Shown here: piece after piece, positions 1-12,464 of the stretch
Layout of the letters: every line of letters starts with the position of its first letter
Position numbering within the stretch: position 1 is the first letter of the stretch
Assembly (NCBI GenBank): GCA_029582265.1
Contig: CM055822.1
Coordinates: 41,686,036 to 41,750,035, forward strand
Length of the DNA: 64,000 nt
Direction: 5' to 3'
From: Zoroaster sp. YZ-2022
Lineage: Eukaryota; Echinodermata; Asteroidea; Forcipulatida; Zoroasteridae
Translations under genes and position numbers: made by a program
The notes under the pieces: generated by a model
Told to the model about the DNA's origin: nothing
What the model saw: only the letters and a program-made list of their open reading frames with translations
Databases searched by the model: none

Positions 1-227
1 AGATTCTCTTCTTGAAAACAAAACTAAACCTCTATGACTGGTTTCAGAATTTCAATGGCAACCACTCGTATGCCTTATGTTCAATGCAGCTTGTTATTAA
101 TTTTCCGTGTAAACGCCACGCAGTTTCAAACATTTAAAAAATACATAGCCCTCTTGATGCTGTTTTACCGCATGGTTTAAACACAGCTAAAAAATACATC
201 GGCAACTGAACTCAGCTTGATCACCCT

Positions 228-455
228 CATGAATTATTCAAAACAACATGAATTATTCATAAACTCATGAATTATTCATCATCGTGAATATTCCAACACC
301 TCATGAATTATTCAACCTTATGAATTATTCAACACTTCATGAATTATTAAAACCTTGTGATTGAACACACCTCATGAATTATTCAACACCTCGTGAATTG
401 CCCGTCATTTCCACAAATCAAAGCTTCAAGTGGTATCAAACGCATGAATTATTCA
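228..455. repeat. minisatellite, about 19-bp unit
   Basis: About nine imperfect copies of a unit like CACCTCATGAATTATTCAA, some with deletions. It lies just downstream of the ZCCHC14-like stop codon, in the 3' UTR or 3' flank. Positions 1-227 show no recognisable feature. Confidence 0.85.
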
Positions 456-472
456 ACACTTTAGCAGCCTGT

Positions 473-478
473 TTTATT
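473..478 (-). terminator. candidate polyadenylation signal of the ZCCHC14-like gene
   Basis: AATAAA on the minus strand, about 115 bases after the TAA at 593-595. It is the first canonical hexamer downstream. Whether it is used is unknown; a very short 3' UTR would result, and the 19-bp repeat array beyond it would then be untranscribed. Confidence 0.4.
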
Positions 479-592
479 TACAGTTACCTGGTCAGCAGTA
501 TTACTCCAATTAGCAGCAAGGGTGTTTATTTCAACAGCACAGTTTCTGTCCAGTAGGGATCATAGAAGGGGGGCAGGGTCATCAGCCATATA

Positions 593-648
593 TTAGCTAT
601 CGCTGCTGTCATTAGATTCAGGTGGCGGTTTGAAGTTCAGACGATAAC
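593..648 (-). CDS. ZCCHC14: ZCCHC14-like exon 14 (56-bp terminal coding exon)
   Basis: Residues 1464-1481 plus TAA: SYRLNFKPPPESNDSSDS. The acceptor is gtgacag with a good pyrimidine tract, and the first base completes the Ser codon opened in exon 13. The Y/F-R-L-x-F/Y-x-PP...DS tail is the conserved end of the ZCCHC14 family, which is why I accept so small an exon 3.45 kb from its neighbour. A Tc1/mariner copy is inserted in the intron 48 bases upstream of the acceptor. Confidence 0.9.
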
Positions 649-3600
649 CTGTCACCAAACAGAGAGGTTTGTTAATCTAAGACAAGAGGATATTATACAG
701 TGCGTATCAAAAAAAAGGTAATCTGAATTCAGGGCGTTAATATGCCAAGGTTATTTAGTTTGACAATTTACATGTAGTGTACCAAAGAAGAGGAACTCCT
801 CAGCTTTCCATTGATACCTGTATCGATCCATTGCTGTCACACATGGCCGAGTACATTGTTATTGAAAATGGCAAATTCAAATCGCATTTTTGCAAGTTTG
901 GGTAATCAGTTCAAGGCAGTCTGAAATGGACGCATCACTTGACTGCCTAGATGATTATGTAAGATTTTTAAGCTGGTGCGGTAATCGTCTGTTACGACAT
1001 CCTTTTTTTCAAGTTGGGTATTTAAGAAGGGCCTGGGTTTAGGAACAGGTAGTTGGAAAGATGGTACAACTAACGACTGAACAGCGAGTTTTGTGATTAC
1101 AACATTTCACCAAACTCACAGTTTGCAGCAAACTCGCTGATGCTTTCAGGGAACGCTTCCCAGAACGGGAGCCCCAGCAGCCAAAACCATCTGGGCGAAT
1201 GTTAGAAAATATCAAGAGTATGGCACTAGCCTCAACCGCAACAAGGGGAATTCTGGCAGGAGGCGCACCGGGCGATCAGAAGGGAACATTGCAGCAGTAA
1301 GGCAGCAACTTTTGGAGCATCCTAGGGACACCAGCGCAAGGCGAAATGGCTGAGATTGCCTCGCGACATTCAACAGAATCACGAGATTGGACCTCCACCA
1401 GCATCCATATCGGATTCACATCCGACATCAACTTACGCCAGGAGATTTTGCTAGAAGGCTGGCGTTTGCCAGATGGTTGATAGCCCGCATCGAGAGAGAT
1501 GTCAATTTTCTGCGGAATCTCGTAATCGGCGGCAAAGCTGCTTTCTCCATGAACGGCAAGGTCAATACGCATAATGTTCTTGAATATGCACCAGCAAGAC
1601 ACCCCCAGAATTCAATTTTGAGGTTAACATGAGTCGACAAAAGTGGACTGTTTGGTTAGGACTTTGTGGAAGTGGTCAGCTGATCGGACCGCTTTTTCTT
1701 TCAAAGGAATGTCAATGGTAACATGTATCTGCAGATGCTCAATGATAACGTTTACCGCAGCTGCAGGAACACTTTGAGCGACAGGTTCGTGGGGTCTTCA
1801 GACAACTCTGGTGGGCCCAAGATGGCGCCCAGCACATCGCCTTATCGCTGTCCGAGATCGCCTGAGGGAACTCTTTGGCGAGCGAGTCATCGCCAAATCA
1901 ACCATGAGGTGGAATGGCCACCAAGATCACCTGACCTCACACCATGTGACTATTTCCTTTGGGGACATTTGAAGAACAAGGTATTTGCAACTCCTCCCCT
2001 GATCTTGATGAATTGCAGGGCCGTATTCGAAATGAAGTGGATGCTTTACGCAATAATCCGGCTATGGTGAGACGAGCAGTGCAGGACATGCTCCGTCGCT
2101 GTCAGCTTTGTGTCGAAAGGGGAGGTGGACATGTTGAAGGTGTGGGTGCATAAAAGGGCAATGTTAGAAGAGATTCTTCTTGAATAATGTCCAGTCATTC
2201 CTAAAGAAAATCTGGTTTATCATACTGACTTTCACTAATTATCCTGCCTTGCACTGATTACCCAAACTTGCAAAAATGCGATTTGAATTTGTCATTTTCA
2301 ATAACAATGTACTCGGTCATGTGTGACAGCAATGGGTCAATAAAGGTATCAATGGAAAGCTGAGGAGTTCCTCTTCTTTGGTACACTACATGTAAATTGT
2401 CAAACTAAATAACCTTGGCATATTAACCCCCTGAATTCGGATTACCTTTTTTTTGATACGCACTGTATAGTTTTTAACCAGTTCGCGTCGGAGGCCGTGT
2501 ATACACGCAATTTCTTTTTGGACAGCGGATCGGAGAGCGTCTAAACACGCCACAGGATTCTCGGGAATATTTGTATAGATTACCGGTCGACGTGGCAACG
2601 AGCCATAAGCATACGGTGGAAGACGCGGTCTCCCCGGTCACGCTCTGGTGAGCACCATTGGTCGTGTTTGTGCGGTAAAAATAAACCCGCCACGGGGTTC
2701 GGAAAAACTGTTTTATTCCCGGTGCGAACTGGTTAACCAACATTGCACATTATACATGTAGCTCTCTAGTAATAAGAATGCATCCATGTTCCTTGATGAT
2801 ATGGTACAGTGGCATCAAGTGACACTTGCATGCGTGTAATAGAAGTACATGTACACGCAAGCATACTTATGACAGACAATGATTTCTGGAGAAATTGCAC
2901 CCCTGTACACAAATCCAACTGCAAAACAGCTTTACCAGCAATGATCACGTGCCCTCAACAGCTCATGCACGGAATGGATTACCTGCTATTCAAGAGATGC
3001 AAAGTCACTGAACAATGTGATTGATATGGAGATGAAGCTTGTGCGCCTTTCAGTTTTGCTACTCCCCACCACTCACCACTCACCCTTAATGCCCTCCAGA
3101 GAATTTATAATAAATAAGCTCAGGGTTGTGGATGTTAGTCATGCAAAATGATTTTTTGCATAGTTTTGACAAACTTCAGTGTTCCCCACCCGAAGGATTG
3201 TCACTTTATTTTAGTGCTCAATATGTGGGTATCTAGACAATTAACCCTAACCTTCCCAAATCCTCCAAAATCCTCTTTGCTAAAGTGAAGGATTTTGGAG
3301 GATTCAGGTTATGTGTAAGCAAATGGGCCTAGGGAGTTAGGGTTAATGTGTGAATGATTTCTGGAGAAATTGCACCCCTGTACACAAATCCAACTGCAAA
3401 ACATCTTTACCAGCAATGATCACGCGCCCTCAACAGCTCATGCACGGAATGGATTACCTGCTATTCAAGAGATGCAAAGTCACTGAACAATGTGATTGAT
3501 ATGGAGATGAAGCTTGTGCGCCTTTCAGTTTTGCTACTCCCCACCACTCACCACTCACCCTTAATGCCCTCCAGAGAATTTATAATAAATAAGCTCAGGG

Positions 3601-6600
3601 TTGTGGATGTTAGTCATGCAAAATGATTTTTTGCATAGTTTTGACAAACTTCAGTGTTCCCCACCCGAAGGATTGTCACTTTATTTTAGTGCTCAATATG
3701 TGGGTATCTAGACAATTAACCCTAACCTTCCCAAATCCTCCAAAATCCTCTTTGCTAAAGTGAAGGATTTTGGAGGATTCAGGTTATGTGTAAGCAAATG
3801 GGCCTAGGGAGTTAGGGTTAATGTGTGAAAATCCCCAGGATTTATGTGGGGGGGGGGGGTGGGGGGTGGGGGGTGGAGGGGGGTTAAATGTTAGCGAAGG
3901 TTTCCACCTTATCAGGGAGGCTGTGTAAAAGAACCTGTGTCTACGATTACAGTCCACAGTGTGCAGTGGCTTCTCTGGGTATTTGAGTGTCAATGAAGTG
4001 TTTAAAATGAACTTAAATTTCTTTAAACCCTCCCCTCCCAAATGCCAGTGTACCAGATTTCACGGCAAAGGGGTGAAACAAAATGACTGTTGTTGACTTA
4101 CTGTTCTGAGTAATTGACTCAATGGATGACTCTCTGCATTCGACATGCCGGTGACCCACCCCGCCACAATTGTAGCACATCAGTTTCTTGAGGCCTTGTC
4201 CGCCGTGCGACCCATGATTGCCCCTGTGTCCGTAGTTCATACCACCGAGGTATACCTGCCCAGGCAGCATCAGTCCAAACTGCCCGCTACCTCCGTAAGG
4301 CAACTCATTCTGAAGGTTCTGAAATGGCAGAATAGCTCCCGGGAATCTGTGACCTCCGGGAATGGGTGCCTGTATCATGCTGTTCGGGGGAGCCATACCG
4401 GGGTAGTAGTTTGGAACATTTTGGTATGTTACGTGGCTGGATGGATAGGTACTATGTATTGGGAAATGATGGACAGGACCGTGATGAACACCAACGGTAC
4501 CACATTGGCCACTACAACCGCAAGACGTACATTCTGGGTTGGAGGAGTAACCAGTCTGGTGGTTGTTGTTATACAGTATGTTGTTGGGGTTATTTTCGTA
4601 GCTGTTAGGCAGTGTGATTGCAGGACTCTGAGCCATACTGGTAACATAGGTCACCGAGGTCGGGGCGTGATATTGCTCCCCTGGGAGTCTCATGGCATAT
4701 GTTGTCGGTGTGTTTGGGGGACCAAAACCTGTCCTTGGCCCTGGAAAGTTGAGGTTAATTGGGCCTGGTAGTAATCGAGGGCTGAGGGTGCTGGACACAA
4801 TTGGTGAAGGCCCATCATTTCGTGGAGTCAGGGGTAAAGATGAAGGAATGGATAGACTGGGAGACATTATTGATGTCGGAACAACATCAGGTACTACAAT
4901 GGACGGCATCTTAAACATGTTGGCGTCTGGGCACTCCACAGAGTACTGGATTCCTTTAATGTTTTGCTGCTGCTGCTGCTGCTTCTGCTGTGGCGGTTGC
5001 TGTTGCTGTTTGACACTGACCACCTGAGGTGATAAGTTTGCCCCAACATCCACTTGGTTGTGCGAAGGCAGCGGTGGGGCTAGGTTTGGAGGTGGGACCC
5101 CCATCATGTTTGGATCACCCAGATGAGCTACCATTTGAACCGGTGCTTGTTGTCTGGATCCGCCATTCCCACCGCTGCCACCAATATGGGAGTTATTCCC
5201 ACTATGGGAACCATTCCCACCCTTCCCAGTCGACTGACCAGCCAGATTAGTCATTTCTATCATCGGAACAGGGGTAATCCTACTGTCTGGCTGTCTCTGG
5301 TTCCCGTCCATAAGCCTCCTTAGGTCCACAGGTCCAGTTGGTAATACTTCCATATTTGGAGAAGGACATATGGTGCTGTAGTTATAGGTCATATTGACAG
5401 GTGGTGGGTTGGAGAGAGGTGGCCCTTGCATAACCCCTGGCTGGGGATTCCCCGGGAGTAGGTTCCCATGAGGGGTAGGCAGTGGGTTCATCTGGGGTAG
5501 AAACTGGGGTTGAACCTGCTGAGCTGAGTGCACTGACATTGTCCCTTGGGTGCCGTCATTTTCTTGAGCAGGCTGTTGTTGCTGGTTGGCAGGCTCTCTA
5601 TTGACACTACATAGGGACCTAGACTCGGGGGAAGACAGCACAGAACCCTCGCTCCCTTCTGATTCTGTGCATGTATCAACAAGATAAAAGATCAGAGTAT
5701 ATGTACAAAAACAATTTTACGCATCCAGACAATGATTTTCATTTTCAATTTGCTTGCAATATTCCGAGGCAGAAATATCTGTGTGTTTGACATTAAATTC
5801 TTGAATTTTGAGTAGCAAATATGTGATTTGCTATGCATTACAAACAAAATCATTCACGATTAACCTAATGAGTAAAATAGGGACACAAAAATTAAGATTT
5901 TTATTTTTAATTTGTAGATAATTTCTGGCAACTTAAATGACGTTTGAAATCAAGTATGCAAAATCTACTGTAATGGACAGCCAAAACTAATCATGGACTC
6001 ATCCAAATGCAAAAGTGAATGAAAATTCATTACATCAACGATTGTCAAAAAGGCCGACTTTATAATCGCCTTCACAGTAATCCACTGACTTCACTTTTCA
6101 TTTGTGTATGAACCTCCCTGTATTCCTTAATAAGAGAGTTAAAAGAACAAAGGATTTAAGGACTGAAAAAGTGGCATCCATCCAGAAAATGGAAATATAT
6201 TCAATACTAATCTTGTAAACACACGCTGGTCAAAACAACTGAAACATAACCCTTTCAAACTAAGACATTACCAGAGGTTTCAACCAAAATGACCAGGACT
6301 TGATAACTGACTTGAGTGACAATAGAGGGGTGTGATTTGATGAAAGTAAAACAAAAAATCCTGAAAAATAGGTAGCAGGTCTGGGTCTCCCTTTGGTCTA
6401 GAGGACAAAGCCCCTTGAACCTGAAATAAATCCTGAAATCAGAAAAAATCATGAGAAATCACAGACCTGTGTGACACCAAGTGAAATAAAACTGTTAGAG
6501 ATATGTGGTTCTAAAAAAGAAACTGTGATTTAACTCTACGTTTCGATCAGTGTGCTCTGATCATTATGTAGGAGTAGCCTTTAGTCAAGGCGCATGCAGC

Positions 6601-9600
6601 AACCTGGAACACAATGCCTGAAAAAGTCAACGCATGCCCACGTGAATGACGAAGCCATGAGTGCCTTTACCAGTTCGTTCCGAGGACGCTACTACTGAAT
6701 TATTCATAAACGTCCAGCAAAATTAATAATTTATAGACGCAAATGTATTTAAACGAATCACCATAAGCAAACTGTTGGGCTCATCTATATTTAAATAAGT
6801 GACACCATAACACATTAGTTGCCTAATGCATTATGTATTTACATTTCTCTACCAAATCGGTAGAGAAATATAAAGAGAAACATAAAACCATAGAACGGAC
6901 TAGTAAAGGTCCTCGCGGCGTCACCACTTGTGTGCCTGGACTTTTTTTCGTGCGTTGTGTTCCAGGTTACCGCGTGGGTCTTGACTAAAGGCTAATGGAG
7001 GCATTGACTTGAAGACCAAGCCAAACAAGACTCAAACAACTCATCCCACGTTCCACCTCTGCCATCATCACTCACCTCTCTCGTTTTCGTCTGAGCTCTC
7101 TCGAGGACTGGAGGGTGAGCTTGATCCCTCGGACCCGGTCCCTTCGCCTCCTGCACCAGGTAGCATGTAGAGCTGAGACAACATCTGCATGCTGTAAGGT
7201 GGCTGGTAGAGCTGGCCTTGGTAATAGAAGGGTGGTGGTGGGTGGTTCATCAGCTGGGACATACCATTCAGTCCGCTCATTCCGTTTTGCCTGGAGTAAA
7301 ATGACATTTTGTAAAGTTACTTAAACCAGCTTCCTGTAGACGATCACATTTTCCTGTGAATTTTCCAGTTGCATCAATTGCCAAATTACTGGCCTCTAAT
7401 GAACTTCTGATCTTGCCTAAAGATTGTTTCAGTGAATCTCAGCATGCAAATCTGTAGTCTTGGACGGATCGCAGAGTAGGAGGGAAACTTTGCTGATGTG
7501 CATAATGGATACACAGTATTTGCGTTTATTCTCAAGGAAGATTACAGGCCATCATTTTTTTACATGGCCTCACCATTTTCCATTTGCTGGTGGTCCTTTC
7601 AAAATGCTTGTCACCTTAAAGACAAATATGTTGAATGAACCCACTGATAAGGAGTATCCCCGAAAAAAATCAAAAAATCAATAAGATTTGAAGCTTTGCA
7701 TGGTAGAAGTCTAATCTAGGAAGGTATGTGGTAGCACCATGTTAATTCTCTAAACTGTTTTGATTTTAAAAAGAAACCGTTGTTTCCGGGGTTAAAAAGT
7801 AAATATACCCTAAAATAACTCTGATAAAGTTTATCAAAACCAATCTTCACTATCAAACTACAGATATAGGTAATTTATCATAATTTTGGTCATTGTCATG
7901 AATGACCATGACGTCACACTAACCTGAGCTGCTCCAGCTGTGATTTGATCCTGCCCTTAGCCCCTTGCACAATGTCCCATGAGTCCACTTCCTTATCACT
8001 AAGCTGAAGCACCTGCATGAACACAACAAAGAAAAAGCTATTGTTTCTTGTCTTGTCTAACTGACCAACTGGAATTCCTTATTAACCAATCAGAATTCCT
8101 GATTGACCAATCACAATCCCTGATTGACCAATAAGAATCCCTGACTGACCAAACAGAATCCCTGACTGACCAATCAGAAATCCCCACTGACCAATCAGAA
8201 AACCTGATTGACCAATAAGAATCCCTGATTGACCAATCTCAATCCCTGACTGACCAATCCCAGTCCCTGACTGACCAATCAGATAATGGCACAAACATAT
8301 GTACCACTTGCATGAGAAGCAGCTGTGTTCTTTTTGTACATGCACATAATACATGTATGTACTCACACTGGTATGTTTTAAACAGGAGTATACAAGGCAG
8401 GGCAATGCCACAGGACAATGAGGGCCATCTTGTTAAGAGCAGATAATTGCAGTTACCTGTTCCACGGACTTCCCTTCAAAGAACTTGGCGTACTTATGTA
8501 GCCGCTGTTTCTTAAGCCACTCATGGATCAACAGATCGACATTGTCTCGCGGGTACGGCATGTACTGTCCCGAGTGGCCTGAATAGGGTGGAGCCGTGTT
8601 GCCACCGGGCAGGGCTGACCAGGAACGACTGGAAGAGGCACCGAGGTTGGGTGGAGCAGGCGAATGGGACGGTGGAGCAGGCGAATGGGACGGTGGAGCA
8701 GGCGAATGGGACGGTGAAGCCACAATGGGAGGCGGAGAGGAGTAGGGCAGGAGACTAGTGGTATATGTGGGTGTGGGAGGGATGTGTTTTGTAGGTGGAG
8801 GATTTGAAGGGTAAGTAGTGCTGTCAACAGAAGAAAAAAAAAGCAATTCAATGAAATAGTTCTTGTCAACAACTTCAAGAATTTATTGATGTAACAATAA
8901 ATAAATGTATTTCTCCAATAATAGCATATTGACCTTGGATCGGCTCATGTACGTATATTATCCTTGACTGACAAATTGCTTAAAGGGCAACTGAAATGAA
9001 GGACAGGGTTCTTGTTTATGGGGGTGGGAGGGGGAAGGTGGGGAAATAAACACCTCCTTGATATTTGTTTTTAAAAAAGATGATCACCAATTATTTTGTT
9101 ATAAAATTATCATTCTTACGAGTTGTTTGAGTGTTTTGACTGGTCCTTGGTCCAGCTTGCTTTAAATGGTTGTGAACTTGATCCTCGTTCTGCAACAATA
9201 AAATAAAAATATAAAATATGCTAAATTTTATTGTCAGATTTTTCCACCCTTAATTTTGTAGCCCATTTTCAGTAAATATAAATTACATTCTAGTAAATGG
9301 TTTGAGGTGATATCATGTGAAAGTTTTTTTTTTAAATAGCATGGTTTAAAAAAAAACATTTGGCCATTTTGAAATCTGGCAGGACAATGCATATTTTCCC
9401 CCACAACTTCAGAAGTATGCACGCTGCAGTTATATATTTTGCATCTGCATGTATATTACTGATAAATAATAATAACAAAAATCTAAGATTTCTCCCATTT
9501 ATTTGTAATTGGAAATCAGGCTGAGTTGAGATACTGTATTTTGTTTCATACCTGCATTACTGGCTGTTGTAGTATAGGGCTGTGTAGACGAGCTATGTAC

Positions 9601-12000
9601 AGAGACAATGCTCGTCACAGTCTGATAGTAGACCGAATTACTGCTGTCTGTAGTGGTATTCACAGATGGAGTGACTGCTGTAGCTTGCTTGGATATGCCG
9701 ATCCCACCGCTGCCACTGCCATTGTTAGAGTTGCTGCCTGCTCCTGGGGGAATGGTAGGGGTTGAGAAGTTTACCTGATGGTGCTGGGATATGTGCATCT
9801 CACTAACCAATGCTGTTAAGTTGTGATGGGTGCTTGGCTGTGATGATGGAGGCGTGGAGTCAGACTGGCTTCGTCGGGATGCCACAATGTCTGATGGTTG
9901 GGGCTGCTGCGGTCGTAATGTTTGATGTGGTGGTGGCTGTTGCTTTTGATACTTGTTAAACTGTTGAAGAGTGACTTGATTTGGTTTGGCAGCTGGCATG
10001 CTGTCCGGCTGAGCGAAAAACTCTGGATGGTGGGGATGGAAAGAATGTGAAAGCTGCTGGTTCTGACTGGTTGAAACCGGATGTGGCTGGTTCTGAGTTG
10101 ATGGCATTCCCTGTTGACCGGGTTTGAGTTTACCCTGACGCACAGGTAGCTCAGCCTGCTGCTGTTGCAGTTGCATTGAAAGTGGCTGCTGAAGAATGAT
10201 TTGCTGTTGCTGTTGCTGGGCAAGTGTCTGCTGAACTGGCACCTGCTGCAGCACCGGTACCTGGGAATACGGAGTCGGTGGTATTTGCTGCTGCGATTGC
10301 TGGAATATCTGGCCATGGTACTGTTGCTGCTGGGGGTTGGTCATCATCTGCTGCTGATAGTGTAGCTGCAGTTGCTGCTGCTGCTGCAGCTCTGTGTCTT
10401 GTTGTAGTGGGTACTGCTGCAGCTGTTGTGGGTGCTGCATGTGAAGGGGGAGTTGTTGGTAGACCTGAACTGGGCTGGGACTCAGTTTCACCTCTGCATT
10501 CCAAGAAAACGATAACACCACGAGATTAGTTCTACTTTTACATTGAACATAAACTCATTCCCCATTTATGTTGATAACTTTTATAATCATTTAGCTGATT
10601 CTCTTGTTTCACCAATACTTTCACTTCTGATTCCTGAGCAATTGAGCATGTATGAAATTGGTACAGGTCATTATGTCTCCTTCTCTCCCACATTTAAAAT
10701 TAAGCAGCTATACACGGCTCAAATATCCACTGGACTGAGGCCAGTGATATAAGCAGCCGTCTAGTGAAAGCTGTGACCATACTAGTCAGGCAGTCTTGTG
10801 GTTTTTTTTTCTTACAATGATCTTTAAAAAAAAAAAAAGTTCAAATGTGTTTTATTTGGTCTTGTATAAATATTTCCGGTGTACAAAAATGATTGAGTTA
10901 CTGGCCTTATTATTGTCTTGTAGATTAATTCTAGATTTAAGTCTAGTAGATTTATGTCTAGTATATTAAATCATGGGAAAATTCAAATTTAACATAAGAG
11001 TCAAAAGTTATCTATATTGTCAATGTACTTAATTAAAAATAAAATAAACAAACAAATAAACAAAGAAATGCGAACAGTCACAGATGTTGTTTGTATCAAA
11101 CTTGACATTGGATTGGTATACATGTAATAGTGGAGGTCAAAAGTCATTTCTGTACATGAATATACATGTATAACTTTAGTTAATATGCTGCTGCGTGATT
11201 ATAGAATTATCCACAGTGTGTGAATTGTCTGTGGGATAGACATGAGCTTGGGCGTTTTTTTTATTAGTTATTATTTACATACAGGTCATTTTCAAATCAT
11301 CCAAAGGTCAAAACAAAGGTTGCCCAAAGGCCACTGTGGATATTTGACTTTTAACCCTCTACTACTTCAGCTGAACGTTAGTGGCAAGTAGCTACAGTGG
11401 TCAAAATCAGTCAACTGCCTGTTTCGACTGTTGACCCAAATGTGCACACAGGGGCATTTTTGACTGGTTTTTACTGTCATTTTGACCACCCTCAACAATA
11501 CCAGACAATGCTTTTACCAGTCAAAAACAGTCGACTCATTTTGACCTGTAAATGTACTTACTACACATAAGGTTTGACAGTGTTTGACTTTTAAATGCAC
11601 TAGATATATGTACCTTGGCAAGTATATCAACATTTTGACTGATTTTGACCCTTGCAGTCACAGAAGGGTTAAAATGGGGCTCTTTATGCACATATTTATA
11701 ATTATGTCATAAGGAAACTAAACAACATATATGTTTTATTATCTAAACTCACAGTAAAATATTGTAAAAACTAACTTTCTCTGAACCCCTTTTGTATAGA
11801 ATTCAGAATAGGTTTTTAAGGGAAAAATATTTAAAGATTGATTTTCTGATGTCGCCCTGGCAAAGTCATCCCTTCAGTGGATAAAATCAACTAAGTATTG
11901 GCCACAAATTGTGTAAATAACACTATAAACATTGGTGCTGTTGCATGTGTAAACATGTTGATGCGCCATGAGCGTCACGGAATTGAGCGCTATATAAAAG

Positions 12001-12050
<50 letters not shown>

Positions 12051-12389
12051 GCTGCTGCTACTGCTGCTGCTACTACCACTGCTGCTACTGCTGCTGCTGC
12101 TACTGCTGCTGCTACCACTGCTGCTGCTGCTGCTGCTGCTACCACTGCTGCTACTGCTCACTGCTGCTGCTGCTGCTGCCACCACCACTGCACTGCTGCC
12201 ACCACCACTGCTGCTGCACCACTGCCACTGCTGCTACCACTGCTGCTGCTGCTGCTGCTGCTGCTGCACCACTGCTGCTGCTGCACCACCACCACTGCTG
12301 CTGCTGCACCACTCACTGCTGCTGCTGCTGCTGCTGCTGCACTGCTGCTGCTGCTGCTGTTGCTACTGCTGCTGCTGCTACTACTGCTG

Positions 12390-12464
<75 letters not shown>

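Larger units (their letters stand above)
2878..3827. repeat. 475-bp direct tandem duplication
   Basis: Positions 2878-3352 are repeated at 3353-3827 with only a few differences (for example cagctt versus catctt and cacgtg versus cacgcg). Each copy contains one short TTAA element. A G-rich tract follows at 3848-3890. It lies in the last intron of the ZCCHC14-like gene. Confidence 0.95.

Noticed and set aside
4013..4101. Read-through C-terminus of exon 13 to the stop at 4013
   Set aside because: A strong GTAAGT donor at 4101 and the conserved tail on exon 14 explain the family C-terminus better; kept only as a possible isoform.
4145..4771. 208-codon plus-strand frame antisense to exon 13
   Set aside because: Shadow of the coding exon; the minus frame carries the zinc knuckle and Cys motif.
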